The translations under genes and the position numbers were made by a program. Positions 1 to 8,609 of a stretch of 52,596 bases of DNA are shown here, in pieces. Under the pieces are notes generated by a model. That model saw only the letters and a program-made list of their open reading frames with translations, was not told the DNA's origin and ran no database searches. This DNA is from Candidatus Gastranaerophilales bacterium. GTDB taxonomy: Bacteria > Cyanobacteriota > Vampirovibrionia > Gastranaerophilales > Gastranaerophilaceae. The stretch spans positions 1-52,596 of the forward strand of contig CALVFU010000008.1 of assembly GCA_944326905.1 (NCBI GenBank). Direction: 5' to 3'. How positions within the stretch are numbered: position 1 is the stretch's first letter; each line of letters starts with the position of its first letter.

Positions 1-672
1 GCCCAGCTTGATAAAATATACGCAGCAATGGGTTTTAAGAAGGCAGCGACTACCCCGCCAGCGACTACCCCGCCAGCGACTACCCCGCCAGCGACTACCC
101 CGCCAGCGACTACCCCGCCAGCGACTACCCCGCCTCCTGCCTCCCAAAATATCCCGCAGGTGATGTCAAGCGAGGAATTAGAAAAATATAAAGTACAAGT
201 GATAGATCCGAAGAATGCAGGCAAGACTGTGCCTCAGTCTGATGGAACCCAAATCGTGTATGATGATGAAGGACGCATTGATAAAATCCTTAATAAAGAC
301 GGTAAAGAGATACGAGATATAAATTATTATAAAGGAGCCGACAGCGTTTATTCTGTTTATACTTATGAATACGATGGAAACAATAACAAAACGCGCTTTG
401 TATGGTATAAAGCAGACGGCAGCGTTGATTGGTTTATGGATTATGAATACGACGGAAACAATAACAAAACGCGCGAGGTAAGTTATAAAGCAGACGGCAG
501 CGTTGATTATTTTTATACTTATGAATACGACGGAAACAATAACAAAACGCGCCGGGTAAGATATAACGCAGACGGCAGCGTTCGGTATTATACCGAATAT
601 GAGTATGACAGCGATAATAACCTAATAGACGAGAAAAAATACAACCCGGATGGAACGCCTTTGCAATATTGA
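1..672 (+). CDS. YD-like repeat protein with ATTPP linker (5' truncated by window edge)
   Basis: The reading frame is open from base 1, so the Met at 28 is probably internal and the true start lies upstream of the window. The visible part starts with about 15 residues, then six ATTPP-type units forming a Pro/Thr linker. A short region follows, then three 26-residue repeats beginning YEYDGNNNKTR and containing ADGSV, and a degenerate fourth unit that ends the protein. The repeats resemble YD/RHS-type beta-strand repeats (Y-x-Y-D ... G-N), which are typical of surface or secreted proteins. No catalytic motif is visible. A hairpin terminator follows directly. Surface location is an inference, because the N-terminus that would carry a signal peptide is missing. 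Confidence 0.75.
   Translation, partial: AQLDKIYAAMGFKKAATTPPATTPPATTPPATTPPATTPPATTPPPASQNIPQVMSSEELEKYKVQVIDPKNAGKTVPQSDGTQIVYDDEGRIDKILNKDGKEIRDINYYKGADSVYSVYTYEYDGNNNKTRFVWYKADGSVDWFMDYEYDGNNNKTREVSYKADGSVDYFYTYEYDGNNNKTRRVRYNADGSVRYYTEYEYDSDNNLIDEKKYNPDGTPLQY
46..135 (+). repeat. Six tandem 15-bp repeats (ATTPP-coding)
   Basis: The unit gcgactaccccgcca is repeated without change five times. The sixth copy (121-135) differs only in its last base. The array is in frame and encodes the Pro/Thr linker, so copy-number change by slippage would lengthen or shorten the linker without a frameshift. Confidence 0.95.
364..669 (+). repeat. 78-bp coding tandem repeats (3.9 copies)
   Basis: Units at 364-441, 442-519 and 520-597 plus a degenerate unit at 598-669. 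Each starts with the codons for YEYD and carries a nearly identical block coding GNNNKTR. The first half of each unit is almost invariant in DNA while the second half varies, suggesting recent expansion or gene conversion. Confidence 0.9.
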
Positions 673-677
673 TATTT

Positions 678-719
678 AAGCGTGCTGAAAATTAAAAATT
701 TTCTGCACGCTTATTTTTT
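678..719 (+). terminator. Rho-independent terminator after the repeat protein
   Basis: Arms aagcgtgc (678-685) and gcacgctt (705-712) enclose an inner AT stem (gaaaatt/aattttc) and are followed by attttttta. It sits 6 nt after the stop codon. Confidence 0.85.
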
Positions 720-766
720 ATCCTTCATAAAACTTAATAAATATATATCGGCTGAGTGAGTACTGA

Positions 767-795
767 TTGTATTAATTTTATGTTTGTTTTAAAAT
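767..795 (+). promoter_or_regulatory. Promoter of rpsB-tsf
   Basis: TTGTAT (767-772), 17-nt spacer, TAAAAT (790-795). The predicted transcription start near 802 coincides with the first base of the dyad in the leader, which supports the assignment. Confidence 0.65.
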
Positions 796-801
796 AATTG
801 T

Positions 802-893
802 GATTACACTGGCTTGATAGGTTCGCCCTAGTCCTAAAAAGGATGAAGCATTGTAATCCGTAGTAATGTACACAAGTTATAAGGAGAAACACG
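802..893 (+). promoter_or_regulatory. Structured rpsB 5' leader
   Basis: About 92 nt of untranslated leader. Arm gattac (802-807) can pair with gtaatc (853-858), closing a domain with smaller internal pairings such as tcc/gga at 832-843. The SD aaggag lies just downstream. Autoregulatory leaders bound by S2 are known upstream of rpsB in other bacteria. I see a foldable leader but cannot match it to a named family. Confidence 0.45.
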
Positions 894-1652
894 ATGCCGG
901 TTGCATCAATTATTGAACTTTTAGAAGCTGGTGTTCACTTCGGACACCAAACACAATTTTGGAACCCAAAAATGAAGCCGTATATCTACGGTGCAAGAAA
1001 CGGAATCTATATTCTTGATTTGAGAAAAACTTCCGATTTACTAAACGCAGCTTATGAGTTAGTAAGAGAATATGCTGCTAAAAATAAAAATATCCTGTTT
1101 GTAGGTACAAAAAAGCAAGCAGCAGATGTAGTTGCCGAAGAAGCAAAACGCTCAGGCGCATACTATGTAAACAGAAGATGGCTTGGCGGTATGCTTACCA
1201 ACTTCGAAACTATCCGCAGCAGAATAAATAAATTAAGAGAACTTGAAGAATTTATTGAAAGCGGTCATGCTGAAAAATTACCTAAAAAAGAGCAAGCTCA
1301 GCTTAACAGACAGCTGCAAAAACTCAGCAAAACTTTAGGCGGTATCAAAGAAATGAGAGGTCTGCCTGATTTGATTTTTGTTGTTGACCAAAAAAGAGAA
1401 GATATTGCAATTGCGGAAGCTAACAAGCTGAATATTCCTGTTATTTGTCTTGCTGATACAAATGCGGATCCTTCAAACATAAGCTATGTTATCCCCGGAA
1501 ATGATGATGCAATCCGTTCTATCAAGCTTATTGTATCAAAATTAGCGGATGCTGTTCTTGAAGGTAAACAGCTTAAAGAAAACAATGCTAATACTAAATC
1601 TAAAATTGAAACTATAAGACCTGAAGATGCAGGTGTTGAAGTTACTGTATAA
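894..1652 (+). CDS. rpsB: 30S ribosomal protein S2
   Basis: Small-subunit protein S2. The N-terminal half has the typical GVHFGHQT...WNPKMKPYI block (residues about 13-30), FVGTKKQA (69-76) and [10 protein letters not shown] (94-103). Later come [17 protein letters not shown] and the P-V-I-x-L-x-D-T-N-x-D-P signature. At 252 aa it is of usual length. The start is fixed by an SD (aaggag) 8 nt before the ATG. It is first in a two-gene unit with tsf, as in most bacteria, and is preceded by a structured leader and followed by a strong hairpin, so both autoregulation and attenuation are plausible. Confidence 0.98.
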   Translation: MPVASIIELLEAGVHFGHQTQFWNPKMKPYIYGARNGIYILDLRKTSDLLNAAYELVREYAAKNKNILFVGTKKQAADVVAEEAKRSGAYYVNRRWLGGMLTNFETIRSRINKLRELEEFIESGHAEKLPKKEQAQLNRQLQKLSKTLGGIKEMRGLPDLIFVVDQKREDIAIAEANKLNIPVICLADTNADPSNISYVIPGNDDAIRSIKLIVSKLADAVLEGKQLKENNANTKSKIETIRPEDAGVEVTV

Positions 1653-1661
1653 ATTAATATT

Positions 1662-1702
1662 ACGGGATACGGGGCAAATTCAGTGCTCCTTATCCCGTTT
1701 TA
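1662..1702 (+). terminator. rpsB-tsf intercistronic hairpin (attenuator)
   Basis: Arms acgggata (1662-1669) and tatcccgt (1691-1698) pair perfectly, with an inner stem ggggca/tgctcc, followed by TTTTA. It lies between the rpsB stop and the tsf SD. It looks like a partial terminator that would lower tsf relative to rpsB; the short U-run makes full termination unlikely. Confidence 0.7.
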
Positions 1703-1718
1703 AATAAGGAGAATATAA

Positions 1719-2582
1719 ATGAATATTACAGCTACAATGGTAAAAGAACTCCGCGACAAAACAGGCGCCGGTATGATGGATGCTAAAAAAGCACTTGTTG
1801 AAGTCGATGGTGACATGGAAAAAGCAGCCGAACTATTAAGACAAAAAGGTATCGCTTCTGCTGATAAGAAAATGGGCAGAATCGCTGCTGAAGGGCGTGT
1901 TGGCTCTTATGTAAACGAAAGCTGCGGCGCAATGATTGAAATCAATTGCGAAACAGATTTCGTTGCTAAAAATGCTGAATTTGTTGAGCTGACTAACGGG
2001 CTTGCACAATTAACAGCAGAATCTAATCCTGCTGATGTTGATGCTTTATTGAGCACAACCTGTCCAAAATGCGGCAAAGTTATCAGTGATGTTCTTAAAG
2101 AAAAAATTGCCTCTATCGGTGAAAAAATTACTGTAAGACGTTTTGTCCGCTATGAAGGTAATGTATCAACTTATATTCATAACGGTAAAATTGGTGTTCT
2201 TTTAGAAACAGACAAGGCTGACAGCGAGCTTACTAAAGATATATGTCTGCATATAGCTTCTTCTGCTCCTGAATTTGTTTCCAGAGCTGATATCCCGGCT
2301 TCTGTTATCGAAGAAGAAACCAGAATTGAAATGGGTAAAGAAGACTTAGCCAAAAAGCCTGAACAAATCAGAGCTAAAATCGTTGAGGGCAGAGTTAATA
2401 AATTAATGTCTCACAGATGCCTTCTTGAACAGCCATTCGTTAAAAACCCCGATATTACTATTGAACAGTTAATCAGCGGAAAGCTTAATATTGTTAAGTT
2501 TGACAGATTCGTTCTTGGCGAAGGGCTTGAGAAAAGAAATGATAACTTTGCAGACGAAGTTATGAGCCAATTAAATAAATAA
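1719..2582 (+). CDS. tsf: Elongation factor Ts
   Basis: Guanine-nucleotide exchange factor for EF-Tu. An N-terminal UBA-like domain (residues 1-50, VKELRDKTGAGMMDAKKAL) is followed by the TDFVAKN motif that contacts EF-Tu (79-85). The core ends with the conserved LLEQPFVKNP block. Length (287 aa) is normal. Start is set by SD aaggag 7 nt upstream. Odd point: a CPKC motif (C115, C118) sits in the loop before the second core subdomain, where most EF-Ts proteins have no Cys pair. It is co-transcribed with rpsB through the intercistronic hairpin. Confidence 0.97.
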   Translation: MNITATMVKELRDKTGAGMMDAKKALVEVDGDMEKAAELLRQKGIASADKKMGRIAAEGRVGSYVNESCGAMIEINCETDFVAKNAEFVELTNGLAQLTAESNPADVDALLSTTCPKCGKVISDVLKEKIASIGEKITVRRFVRYEGNVSTYIHNGKIGVLLETDKADSELTKDICLHIASSAPEFVSRADIPASVIEEETRIEMGKEDLAKKPEQIRAKIVEGRVNKLMSHRCLLEQPFVKNPDITIEQLISGKLNIVKFDRFVLGEGLEKRNDNFADEVMSQLNK

Positions 2583-2600
2583 TAGTTATTTGTAAGTTAA

Positions 2601-2637
2601 TCAGGCGGCGGCACTTAAGTGCCGCCGCCTGATTTTT
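2601..2637 (+). terminator. Perfect-palindrome terminator after tsf
   Basis: A 16-bp arm (2601-2616) is followed without gap by its exact reverse complement (2617-2632), GC-rich and centred on cttaag, then TTTTT. It sits between convergent tsf and the minus-strand gene ending at 2642. The U-run favours the plus direction. Confidence 0.9.
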
Positions 2638-2641
2638 ACAT

Positions 2642-3922
2642 TTAATCTATAATCCCCGGCTCTAATTTAGACCCTGTAATCCATTCTCTGAACTTGAACT
2701 GCAGCTTTGGCAGGCCAAATGCTAAAAGCGTTGATGTAATTACTACATTGCTCAATATATTTGCTGTTTTTACTGATTTTGCTTTCTTTGCAGTCCTCAA
2801 AACATTACTTGCAAGCTCTGCTTTACCTGTACCATTCTGTGTCATAGTTATAAAATTCTCTATACTGTTTCTAAACTGCCCAAGGGCTTTAAAGTCAACA
2901 TATGCACGCGGATCACGGACTTTATCATTTAGCATTTTTACTTTGCCAAACTTATCCGCGTATTTTGTAAACATTGCATTCGGCTTATTATCAATAAATT
3001 CTATTAAATCACTAGGGTTAGAGGTTTTAGGCAGTTCAAATTTTTCGTTTTTAACCATATCCAGAAATTCTTTATCTGCAAGTATTTTTACATCCAAATC
3101 CATACTTGTTTTTAAAATTTTTTCTGAAACAAAGTTTGAAAATTTTTCTAATTGTTTTGGAAAAAGGTAATTAAGATACATCATTCCGCCCATGCGAAAG
3201 GCAATATCGTAGGCTTCATTGCGTTTTCTTGCAGTCGCTACACGTCCGGCGGCGTAGCCGCCGTCTATCATGATTAGTTTTTGTAAATTCGTTAATTCTG
3301 CAAGAGAGCCGATATTTACACCTTTAAAGGCTGGATATATTTGTTTTTGCTCTTGTAAAGGTATTTGTGTATTATTTGCCTGCTGTTGTTTTTCAAAGTT
3401 ACCATTATTATTTTTTAAGTTGTGTTTTTGCTTTGAATAAGCAGTCCATTTAAAAATCATTTTTGGAATGCCCCATCCCATGAGCGCAACCGGGATAATA
3501 GTCTGGGCAAGAAATTTGCCGGCAAGGCAACGGCGGTATTTATCGGCATTTTTAAGTGCTTTTTCAAGTTCTTGAACTTCTTTAGGCGCCAGAGTTTTAA
3601 ATTTTTCAATATTATATTTTATGCCTTGAAAATTTTCTTCTTTATATAATTTACTGCTTATTTCAGGATTAAAGCCCAGTTTTTTTATAGCGAAATCAGC
3701 TATTTTACCGATAGCGGGCACGCCGCCGAGCCACACGGCAGATACTGCATATTCATCTGTAAAACGTTCTCTTGCCCCAAGATATGCAATATACTTGTCC
3801 TGCTTATTTTGATAATAGGTCATTCCAACTTTTACAGGAATCTCTATTCCGCAGTCACGTACTATTAGCGGAGCAATTGATGAGTTATTTCCGATTGCAG
3901 ATATGATATTTACTAATGACAT
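2642..3922 (-). CDS. Hypothetical protein, lineage-type family
   Basis: 426 aa, not recognised. No signal peptide. There are several moderately hydrophobic alpha-helical stretches (about 135-155, and near the C-terminus at VVITSTLLAFGLPKLQFKF), so it may associate with membrane. A low-complexity Asn/Gln segment (about 165-190) is followed by PAFKGVN, which resembles the F-K-[AG] motif found at the N-termini of other proteins here. The start is supported by agagga 9 nt upstream of the ATG. It stands alone, convergent with tsf. I propose no function. Confidence 0.75.
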   Translation of the reverse strand: MSLVNIISAIGNNSSIAPLIVRDCGIEIPVKVGMTYYQNKQDKYIAYLGARERFTDEYAVSAVWLGGVPAIGKIADFAIKKLGFNPEISSKLYKEENFQGIKYNIEKFKTLAPKEVQELEKALKNADKYRRCLAGKFLAQTIIPVALMGWGIPKMIFKWTAYSKQKHNLKNNNGNFEKQQQANNTQIPLQEQKQIYPAFKGVNIGSLAELTNLQKLIMIDGGYAAGRVATARKRNEAYDIAFRMGGMMYLNYLFPKQLEKFSNFVSEKILKTSMDLDVKILADKEFLDMVKNEKFELPKTSNPSDLIEFIDNKPNAMFTKYADKFGKVKMLNDKVRDPRAYVDFKALGQFRNSIENFITMTQNGTGKAELASNVLRTAKKAKSVKTANILSNVVITSTLLAFGLPKLQFKFREWITGSKLEPGIID

Positions 3923-4270
3923 TTTATATATTCCTCTTTTCGCTGCTACATGAATATAACCGTTCTCTTACGGCTGGGGCATTGGAGCTAACGAAAAAAG
4001 CATTTATGAATACATTCAAAACAAAATTCCAATCGTCAGCGCCTAGCCCAAACGATGGTGATGATGAATTTTATTTTGAATATTCGTAATCATAATTCTA
4101 TACTTATCCTTTTAACACTTGTTGGATATAAGCAGTATGGCACAAACAAATCATTTTTGCAAGAAAACAAATTCAAAAAATGTGAGAATAATGTGAGCAA
4201 AAACCAAAAAACAAACGGTGCTAAATTTTACCACTTCCCCAAAAGCCAATCATACCAAGCATAATCAGAA
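3923..4270. other. Intergenic region with a short orphan reading frame
   Basis: This stretch separates the hypothetical gene from tRNA-Thr. A 28-codon open stretch at 3960-4046 (plus strand) ends in a peptide beginning YGWGIGANEKSIYEYIQ that looks protein-like but has no start. It may be the tail of a decayed gene. The rest is AT-rich. An ATG-initiated reading frame at 4055-4264 has no SD, biased composition and no recognisable motif, so it is not called as a gene. Confidence 0.4.
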
Positions 4271-4343
4271 AGCCGATAAAGGGACTCGAACCCTTGACCT
4301 ACTCATTACGAATGAGTTGCTCTACCAACTGAGCTACATCGGC
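4271..4343 (-). tRNA. tRNA-Thr (anticodon CGU)
   Basis: Complete 73-nt cloverleaf on the minus strand: acceptor GCCGATG/TATCGGC, D arm GCTC/GAGC, anticodon stem ACTCA/TGAGT with loop TTCGTAA (anticodon CGT, reads ACG), five-nt variable loop, T arm AAGGG/CCCTT with TTCGAGT. The discriminator is T. CCA is not encoded. Confidence 0.96.
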
Positions 4344-4357
4344 GCCTTTTCTTCTTA

Positions 4358-4366
4358 ATTATACCA
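4358..4366 (-). promoter_or_regulatory. Extended -10 promoter of tRNA-Thr
   Basis: On the minus strand the sequence reads TGGTATAAT, an extended -10 (TGn-TATAAT), 14 nt upstream of the tRNA. No good -35 is visible at 17 nt. Confidence 0.6.
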
Positions 4367-4433
4367 CACATATATTTATTATGCACAATTTGTTTTATTT
4401 GTGCTATCATAAATGCATATAAGGAGTTAAAGC

Positions 4434-6248
4434 TTGTCTGTAATAAATATATGCCTTGCCTGTGATAATAATTATGCAAAATACGCCGGTGTTGTCATAG
4501 CGTCTGTTCTTGTCAGTGCAAATAAAGAGGATAATTTAGTTTTTTATATTTTAGACGGTGGTATTGAACAAGAGAATAAGAATAAAATTTTATCACTTAA
4601 TAACATAAAAAACTGTCGGATAAATTTTGTACAAATTGATAAAAACTTATTTAGAGAATACGCAGATATTAAAACCCACTCATATATTACAATTGCGGCT
4701 TATTACAGACTGAAGCTGCCTTCCCTTCTCCCAGGTGTAAGCCGTGTAATTTATTTTGACTGTGATTTTGTAGTCAATTCCAGCCTTAAGAATTTATTTA
4801 ATACAGACTTGCAAGGCTGTCCGATTGCCGGGGTTAAGGATATTAATAAGAGAATGTTAAAGAAAAACCCGGGCTATGTAAACTCGGGTATGCTGGTGAT
4901 GGATTTGGATACAATGCGCCAGCAAAATACTGAAAAAATGTTCCTTGAATATACTCAGAAGAATTTTAGTACTATAAAAATGGGTGATCAGGAAATTATA
5001 AATGCCGTTTTAAAAGGAAATATAAAAATTGTTGAAGATGAATGGAATGTTCAATCAAGCAATTTTACTAACCGTTCAAGCTATACAACTATTCCTAGGT
5101 GTATACATTTTGTATCAAAAGAAAAACCTTGGCATTTTGGCTCATTCAGCTGGCACAAAGACTATTATTTCAGATATCTTCAATTTACGCCCTGGGCGCT
5201 TACTGATGAAGAAAAAAAATATTGGTATACAAAAAATAAAATTGCATCATTCTTTGGGTACATAAAATACCGTCCTCTGTTTTGGCTCAGGCCAAGATAC
5301 TATCAAGCATTGTTTTGCAGTTATATAAAACCTATTTTTTATAAGGAAAAAAGCAATGTTTTTGTTGTATTTAATACTGCCGGAATGGGTGATGTGCTGC
5401 TATGCGGCGGGCTTTGTCAGAATATAAAAAAATACTTTCCTGATTCAAAACTTATATTTGTAACTAATAAACCTCTTAAAGATGCCGCTTTATATTTGGA
5501 AGGAGTAGATAATGTTGCGGCTATTGATAAGAAGCAGAATTTATCAAATCTTGCCGGTCTTATAAAAACATTTACATGCCTGAACCCGGAGGCTGATTTC
5601 CTTACCTACAGAAATGAGCGCAATTATATACTTTCAAAGCTTATAGGCGCAAAAAAGATTGTGTTTTATTGGAATACACTAGTTGGCAAAGTTCAGGAGA
5701 GACATACTAAACTGCTTGAAAAATTAATAAATAAAACGGTTAATGATATACCTATAAAATATAATGTTCCTGACAATATTCTATCTGCAAAAATAAAGGA
5801 TTTATTACCAAGTAAATATATTGTGTTCTGTCCTGAAAGTAAAAATCCCCCTAAAGATCTTCCGATTGAATATGCTGTTGAATTGTTAAATAAAATAAGA
5901 ACAATTTATCCTATTGTATGTACAGGCTGCGGTAATAAATGCAAACAGTATATGGAACAGTTAAAAGCTGCCGGATGTAATTTTATTGATTTAACAGATA
6001 AAACAACTATTCCAGAGTTAGCTGCAATTTTAAAAAATAGTGTGTGCATGGTAAGTGTAGATACAGGACCGGCACATTTATGTTATGCAGTAAAAACGCC
6101 CGCAATTATATTATTTAGAGAAGAAGGACCGTCTAAAAACTGGGCGCCGGATAAAAAACTTTATCCAAATACGTATGTTTATGAAAATGACGTTACAATC
6201 GAGCAGATTTATAATAATATTATAACTATAGATAAGGGGCTTAGATGA
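4434..6248 (+). CDS. Bifunctional glycosyltransferase (GT8-GT9 fusion)
   Basis: Two sugar-transferase domains in one chain. The N-terminal half (residues 1-270) is GT8/LgtC-like: INICLACDNNYAKYAGV, the metal-binding DCD motif in VIYFDCDFVV, YVNSGMLVMDLD, GDQEIIN, and a terminal HF-x(3)-KPW block. The C-terminal half (about 310-604) is GT9/heptosyltransferase-like: N-T-A-G-M-G-D-V-L, and the donor-site block VSVDTGPAHL. Start is TTG at 4434, chosen because SD aaggag lies 7 nt upstream and the GT8 domain begins at once. It overlaps the next glycosyltransferase by 4 bp (ATGA), so the two are coupled. Role is probably lipopolysaccharide core or surface glycan assembly on the cytoplasmic face; substrates unknown. 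Confidence 0.88.
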   Translation: MSVINICLACDNNYAKYAGVVIASVLVSANKEDNLVFYILDGGIEQENKNKILSLNNIKNCRINFVQIDKNLFREYADIKTHSYITIAAYYRLKLPSLLPGVSRVIYFDCDFVVNSSLKNLFNTDLQGCPIAGVKDINKRMLKKNPGYVNSGMLVMDLDTMRQQNTEKMFLEYTQKNFSTIKMGDQEIINAVLKGNIKIVEDEWNVQSSNFTNRSSYTTIPRCIHFVSKEKPWHFGSFSWHKDYYFRYLQFTPWALTDEEKKYWYTKNKIASFFGYIKYRPLFWLRPRYYQALFCSYIKPIFYKEKSNVFVVFNTAGMGDVLLCGGLCQNIKKYFPDSKLIFVTNKPLKDAALYLEGVDNVAAIDKKQNLSNLAGLIKTFTCLNPEADFLTYRNERNYILSKLIGAKKIVFYWNTLVGKVQERHTKLLEKLINKTVNDIPIKYNVPDNILSAKIKDLLPSKYIVFCPESKNPPKDLPIEYAVELLNKIRTIYPIVCTGCGNKCKQYMEQLKAAGCNFIDLTDKTTIPELAAILKNSVCMVSVDTGPAHLCYAVKTPAIILFREEGPSKNWAPDKKLYPNTYVYENDVTIEQIYNNIITIDKGLR

Positions 6249-7180
6249 AAGCAAATAAAATATTTTTCTTTAAGGATTTAGATTCTCACTATGTAATTTA
6301 CTTTTTGGGAATAAGGATTTGCTTTAAACATAAGACGCGTTTTAAATATCAGCCGGCAGTGGAATACGGCTTAAATCAAGATGAGAGGAAACCAAGACTA
6401 ATAATTTCTCTTACAACGCACCCCGGCAGAATTAATTGTGTGCATATTACGATAAACACGCTTTTAACTCAATCATTAAAACCTGATAAAGTAATTTTAT
6501 GGCTTGCTGATTCCCAGTTTCCAAACCGCGAACAAGAACTGCCCTGCGAGCTGTTAAGTCTAAGAGAAAAGGGGCTTTCTATTGTATGGTGTGAAGATTT
6601 GCGTTCTTACAAAAAACTCCTGCCGGCTCTAAGAATGTACCCGGATGACTTTATTGTAACTGTTGACGATGACGCATACTATGACAGCGAGCTTTTATCC
6701 AGCCTTTACAATGCTTATCTTGAAGGCGGAAATAATGTTTACGCAAGACGTGCGGTAAAACTTGAATTGAAAAATGATGAGCTTAAAACGATTTCGGCAA
6801 GAAAGTATTTGTATCAAGACGATTTTACTCCAACTTTCCTAAACCAGCAAATCGGCGCCTTTGGAGTTCTGTATCCGCCGCATGTTCTGCATAAAGATGT
6901 GTACGATGTTGAAAAATTCAGACGGCTGCTGCCAACGCATGATGATGTATATTTTTGGGCTATGACCGTTTTAAACGGAACAAAAGTTCAGATAGTACTT
7001 GGGCATAAAGCCGATATTAGTTTTATAGAAGGCTCCCAGGGATGCGGCTTAATCAATATTAACAAGACTAACGGAAGCGGTATTTCACTTGAAGAAGCAT
7101 ATAAATTAATGTTTAAGGAGTACCCGCAAATCTTAGAAAATATTAAAACAGAACTCGCCCAATCCGGCAGTATTAAATAA
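6245..7180 (+). CDS. Glycosyltransferase with DDD motif
   Basis: 311 aa. After a short N-terminal segment comes RLIISLTTHPGRI, typical of a family of bacterial polysaccharide glycosyltransferases with a GT-A-like fold. The D-x-D-type metal site is VTVDDDAYYD (about residue 139). A later LPTHDDVYFWAM block is also conserved in this family. The ATG overlaps the stop of the GT8-GT9 gene, so translation is coupled and both enzymes likely act on the same glycan. No signal peptide or membrane segment. Sugar specificity cannot be read from sequence. Confidence 0.8.
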   Translation: MKANKIFFFKDLDSHYVIYFLGIRICFKHKTRFKYQPAVEYGLNQDERKPRLIISLTTHPGRINCVHITINTLLTQSLKPDKVILWLADSQFPNREQELPCELLSLREKGLSIVWCEDLRSYKKLLPALRMYPDDFIVTVDDDAYYDSELLSSLYNAYLEGGNNVYARRAVKLELKNDELKTISARKYLYQDDFTPTFLNQQIGAFGVLYPPHVLHKDVYDVEKFRRLLPTHDDVYFWAMTVLNGTKVQIVLGHKADISFIEGSQGCGLININKTNGSGISLEEAYKLMFKEYPQILENIKTELAQSGSIK

Positions 7181-7186
7181 TTGTAT

Positions 7187-7215
7187 TTGATTTTGGATTT
7201 TGAGCAAGATATAAT
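7187..7215 (+). promoter_or_regulatory. Promoter of the LCP-family gene
   Basis: TTGATT (7187-7192), 17-nt spacer, TATAAT (7210-7215). The predicted start of transcription, near 7222, leaves only 5 nt before a GTG (7227) or about 14 nt before an ATG (7236). Confidence 0.7.
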
Positions 7216-7235
7216 ATTTCCGTTCGGTGAAAATA

Positions 7236-8546
7236 ATGAAGACAGTACATGAAGAAGAATATAATATTTTTTTAAAAAATATACAAAAAGAACGGGATGA
7301 TACTTCAAGATTTGTAAAAATACTTTTTGTAATTGTTGCTGCTGTCTGTCTTGCCGCTGTTATTGTTTTATATTTTGCAGAAAAAGATTCTGTAATAGAT
7401 TCAATATTTGGGGCAGACAGCAGTATTGCACAAAAGTTTGATGCGTATAATAATGCACGAAATAACAGAAAGACTGCTTCGCCTATTTTGCTGCCAAAGA
7501 GACAAAATATTCTTCTTCTTGGTGTGGATACTAACCTGAATGGTACTGATATTTGGCGTGGAACACGTTCTGATACAATGATTTTGATTAATATTGATTC
7601 AAAGGACAAGACAATTAACGCGATAACAATCCCCAGAGATTGTAAAGTTATTCTGCCGGGCAGGCACGGAGTGCAAAAAATTAATTCTGCACACGCAATA
7701 GGCGGAATCGATATGGTAAAGAAGACTATTTCTGAAATGCTTGGAGTTAAAATTGATAAATATATTATTGTTAATGATGAGACCGTAAAACAAGTTGTGG
7801 ATGCAATAGGCGGGGTTCCGATATATGTTGAAAAGAGAATGCATTACAATGATTATGCGGGGAAACTCTTTATAAATCTTGAAAAAGGCGATACTGTTCT
7901 TAACGGAAGTGAAGCAATCGGTTATTTGCGGTATAGAAAAGATGGTCTTGGAGATATTGGGCGTACCCATAGACAGCAGTGGTTTTTAAAACATTTTATG
8001 AAAAAACTTAAAAATCCTTCAACCATTGCTAAACTACCTGAAGTTATAAATGTTCTGCACAAGTACGTAAAGACAGATATGAGTATCTTGGAACTGACAC
8101 AGGTTGCAAATTACTTACGCGGGATTGACGAAAATCACATAGAAATAGCATTGCTGCCCGGTGCGCCTAACCAAAAAGGGTATGTCAGCTACTGGATTAT
8201 TGATCCTGTTAAAACTCAGGAGGTAATAAACAGACTTATTTATCGTGATAAAACGGAAGTTGATTACTCTCATCTTACAGCAGGTCTTATGTTTGAAACA
8301 AAGCGGGGAGAAGAAGCAAAAGCTATTAAAACAGCACTTGAAGAGCTCGGATATAAAGTCAACACAATGGAGCTTGCGTATCTGCCGCATACTCAGTTTG
8401 TTGCAAATAATAACAATGTGACAACAGAATTTTTTGATTACATTAGAAAAAAATTACCGCAAATTAATAACTGCCAGTATATATTTGATCCGGCTCATAA
8501 CTACAGCGTAAATAGTGATTTTACAATTGTGCTTGGTGAAAAGTAA
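7236..8546 (+). CDS. LytR-CpsA-Psr (LCP) family glycopolymer ligase
   Basis: LCP enzymes move undecaprenyl-linked glycopolymers onto peptidoglycan or similar acceptors outside the inner membrane. A cytoplasmic N-terminus precedes one transmembrane helix (about residues 27-46). The LCP domain has LLGVDTN, the Arg/Asp residues of GTRSDTM, the TIPRD motif, and YLRYRKD followed by GDIGRTHRQQ. A C-terminal LytR_C-like region (about 345-436) follows. The start is uncertain: ATG 7236 is preferred, but an in-frame GTG at 7227 would add three residues. No SD is present, and the promoter lies so close that the mRNA may be nearly leaderless. Two glycosyltransferases lie just upstream, which fits surface-glycan assembly. 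Confidence 0.9.
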   Translation: MKTVHEEEYNIFLKNIQKERDDTSRFVKILFVIVAAVCLAAVIVLYFAEKDSVIDSIFGADSSIAQKFDAYNNARNNRKTASPILLPKRQNILLLGVDTNLNGTDIWRGTRSDTMILINIDSKDKTINAITIPRDCKVILPGRHGVQKINSAHAIGGIDMVKKTISEMLGVKIDKYIIVNDETVKQVVDAIGGVPIYVEKRMHYNDYAGKLFINLEKGDTVLNGSEAIGYLRYRKDGLGDIGRTHRQQWFLKHFMKKLKNPSTIAKLPEVINVLHKYVKTDMSILELTQVANYLRGIDENHIEIALLPGAPNQKGYVSYWIIDPVKTQEVINRLIYRDKTEVDYSHLTAGLMFETKRGEEAKAIKTALEELGYKVNTMELAYLPHTQFVANNNNVTTEFFDYIRKKLPQINNCQYIFDPAHNYSVNSDFTIVLGEK

Positions 8547-8609
8547 TAGATCTGTTAATAAAATTTGCTGTATAGAGTAGTAGTTTTGGTCTAAAATAAA
8601 GGGGGAAAT

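Noticed and set aside
4055..4264. 69-codon open frame before tRNA-Thr
   Set aside because: No SD, AT-driven composition, no motif, ends just before the tRNA.
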